Origin: Flavobacteriaceae bacterium
Lineage (GTDB): Bacteria > Bacteroidota > Bacteroidia > Flavobacteriales > Flavobacteriaceae
Assembly (NCBI GenBank): GCA_018402135.1
Contig: JAGYJF010000006.1
Coordinates: 1 to 64,000 of the forward strand
DNA length: 64,000 nucleotides
Direction of reading: 5' to 3'
Made by a program: the position numbers and the translations under genes. Below the pieces are notes generated by a model. The model was not told the origin of the DNA, made no database searches, and saw nothing but the letters and a program-made list of their open reading frames with translations. This document shows, piece after piece, positions 62,784-64,000 of the stretch; position 1 is the first letter of the stretch; each line of letters begins with the position of its first letter.

Positions 62784-64000
62784 TGAAGTTGAGAATAATT
62801 CTAATCTGCTCAATGGTTGTTCTTTTAGTAGGCTGCAAAGCTGGCAAAAATTATAATGGCTCAGACCTGAACGTACCTGATAGTTTTTATTTTGAAGAAG
62901 AACTTCATACACCTGAAACAATTGCAATCAATACTCGAAATTTAAGCAAAGACAGTATCGCAGATCTTGATTTTTTTAATCTGTTTAAGGATCCTGTTCT
63001 TCATAACTTATTACAAAAAGCCTTACAATACAATCAAAATTTAAATATAGCAGCCCAAACGATTGTGCAGGCGCAGGATGGCTTAATTGTACAACGCGCA
63101 TCTATGTTACCAAATGTAGGCATGGAAGCAGGTGCTAGCCATGGTAATTTTCAAGGAGTATTGTTACCAGATGTTCAAACCACATTTTACGCTACTGCCT
63201 TTGCCAGTTGGGAAATTGATTTTTGGGGAAAATTTAGACGATTGAATGAGGCCGCTAAAGCTAGAATCGTTCAAAGTGAAGAAGGCTATCGCGCTACAAA
63301 ATTAAGTTTGGTCACCTCTGTTGCTTCTAATTATTTTCTGTTATTAGATTATAAAAACCGTTTGGAAATTTCAGAACGCAACCTCGCGCTTCGCGATAGT
63401 GTACTTCAAATTATTGAGCAACGCTTTGAAAAAGGTATCGTAGCTGAAATTGATGTGAACCAAGCCCAAATTAAACGCGCGGTAGCTGCCGAAGCCATTC
63501 CACTTTGGAAACGTTTTATTGCCCAAACCGAACATCGCATTAGTTTGCTCACGGGCGCCAATCCGGGTCGTATTATTACCGAAACCAGATTACTGGATAT
63601 TGATACCGCTATTGCGATTCCCAAAGGATTACCCATCGATTTATTATTGCGACGTCCTGATATTGTAGCGGCTGAACAAAATTTAAAAGCACAAAATGCG
63701 CTAACTGGTGCTGCAAAAGCCAATTTGTTACCCAACATTAGTTTAACAGGCTTGTTAGGGGTTGCTTCTAATGAGCTCTCTACCCTAACCGACGGACCAC
63801 TCGCGTGGAATGTAGGTGGCTCTATTTTGGGACCTTTGTTTAATTTTGGGCGTTTACAACGGCAAGTCAATATAGAAGAAAGCAAAACCTCCCAAGCATT
63901 TTTAGCCTATGAGCGCACCATTTTAGACGCCTTTAGGTCGGTAGAAGATGCCTTGATTGAGATATCCACCTTAAAAGAGCAACTTAAGGCCAGACAACAA
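62783..64000 (+). CDS. RND outer-membrane channel (TolC/OprM family), truncated by the window edge
   Basis: At least 406 residues; the frame is still open at the right edge. It is a lipoprotein (LVGC, Cys at about residue 17) with OEP repeats: LLQKALQYNQNLNIAAQTI, the ASWEIDFWGKFRRLNEAAKAR motif of OprM-like channels, LLLRRPDIVAAEQNLKAQNA-type sequence and GPLFNFGRLQRQVNIEESK. The start is the ATG overlapping the permease stop; an ATG one codon earlier is also possible. About 60 residues are probably missing. Confidence 0.92.
   Translation, partial: MKLRIILICSMVVLLVGCKAGKNYNGSDLNVPDSFYFEEELHTPETIAINTRNLSKDSIADLDFFNLFKDPVLHNLLQKALQYNQNLNIAAQTIVQAQDGLIVQRASMLPNVGMEAGASHGNFQGVLLPDVQTTFYATAFASWEIDFWGKFRRLNEAAKARIVQSEEGYRATKLSLVTSVASNYFLLLDYKNRLEISERNLALRDSVLQIIEQRFEKGIVAEIDVNQAQIKRAVAAEAIPLWKRFIAQTEHRISLLTGANPGRIITETRLLDIDTAIAIPKGLPIDLLLRRPDIVAAEQNLKAQNALTGAAKANLLPNISLTGLLGVASNELSTLTDGPLAWNVGGSILGPLFNFGRLQRQVNIEESKTSQAFLAYERTILDAFRSVEDALIEISTLKEQLKARQQ

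Noticed and set aside
1-64000. tRNA, rRNA, transposase or prophage genes
   Set aside because: Intergenic regions were scanned by eye for such features and none was recognised; a covariance-model search would be needed to exclude divergent RNAs.

Overview
The window (64 kb, low G+C) looks like chromosome from a member of the Bacteroidota, most likely the family Flavobacteriaceae. The basis is gene content (DUF1684, DUF4920, VF530 and DUF6150 proteins, an M49 peptidase lipoprotein, a flavobacterial-style DnaJ), weak ribosome binding sites, and repeated -7 boxes of the Bacteroidota type TAnnTTTG about 15-60 bases before starts. The genus cannot be fixed from this window. No rRNA, tRNA, CRISPR array, transposase or phage gene was seen.

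Layout. 1-4.2 kb: a minus-strand oxidoreductase operon in decay. Two short-chain dehydrogenases are broken (one by an in-frame TGA, one by an internal deletion) and a 30-codon stub of a quinone-oxidoreductase-like gene remains, while the aldehyde dehydrogenase, DoxX and NAD(P)-binding genes are intact. 4.3-11.8 kb: four-helix-bundle protein, Lrp regulator, YpdA plus MFS pair, lipoprotein, CrcB fluoride channel, M49 dipeptidyl peptidase, MazG-like protein. 12-21.4 kb: IlvE, two coupled lipoproteins (one with a heme c motif), the tRNA methyltransferase MnmD followed by a roughly 50-bp tandem repeat array, a TIGR01777 epimerase, fasciclin protein, RhlE-like helicase, VF530 protein, an unknown protein and a GNAT-nitrilase fusion.

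21.4-28.3 kb: a complete trpEGDCFBA operon on the minus strand. It is preceded by a leader peptide with three consecutive Trp codons and a terminator hairpin (attenuation), and a REP-like palindromic element sits between trpE and trpG. 28.4-29.5 kb: marR-yceI. 29.6-34.1 kb: a thiol-redox group (two thioredoxin-fold proteins, two rhodaneses, and a DsbD with a duplicated N-terminal domain). 34.1-47.8 kb: nitroreductase, grpE-dnaJ, an ABC-2 exporter with an MscS channel, a sigma-54-type response regulator lacking a DNA-binding domain, PPK2, two M28 peptidases, a secreted DinB-like protein and an amidohydrolase.

48-56.4 kb: a V/A-type ATPase operon (universal stress protein, E, DUF2764, A, B, D, I, K). 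Its K subunit carries the sodium-coordination residues known from Enterococcus hirae NtpK, so a sodium-coupled enzyme is predicted. 56.7-57.0 kb: a frameshifted DUF418 remnant. 57.2-64 kb: an orphan four-helix-bundle sensor-like protein, a repeat protein (DUF6150), and a tripartite RND efflux system whose outer-membrane component runs off the right edge.

I found no clearly new multi-gene system. The most worthwhile items are the trp attenuator, the 50-bp repeat array that supplies the mnmD stop codon, the REP-like element inside the trp operon, the predicted Na+ V-ATPase, and the cluster of freshly broken dehydrogenase genes.
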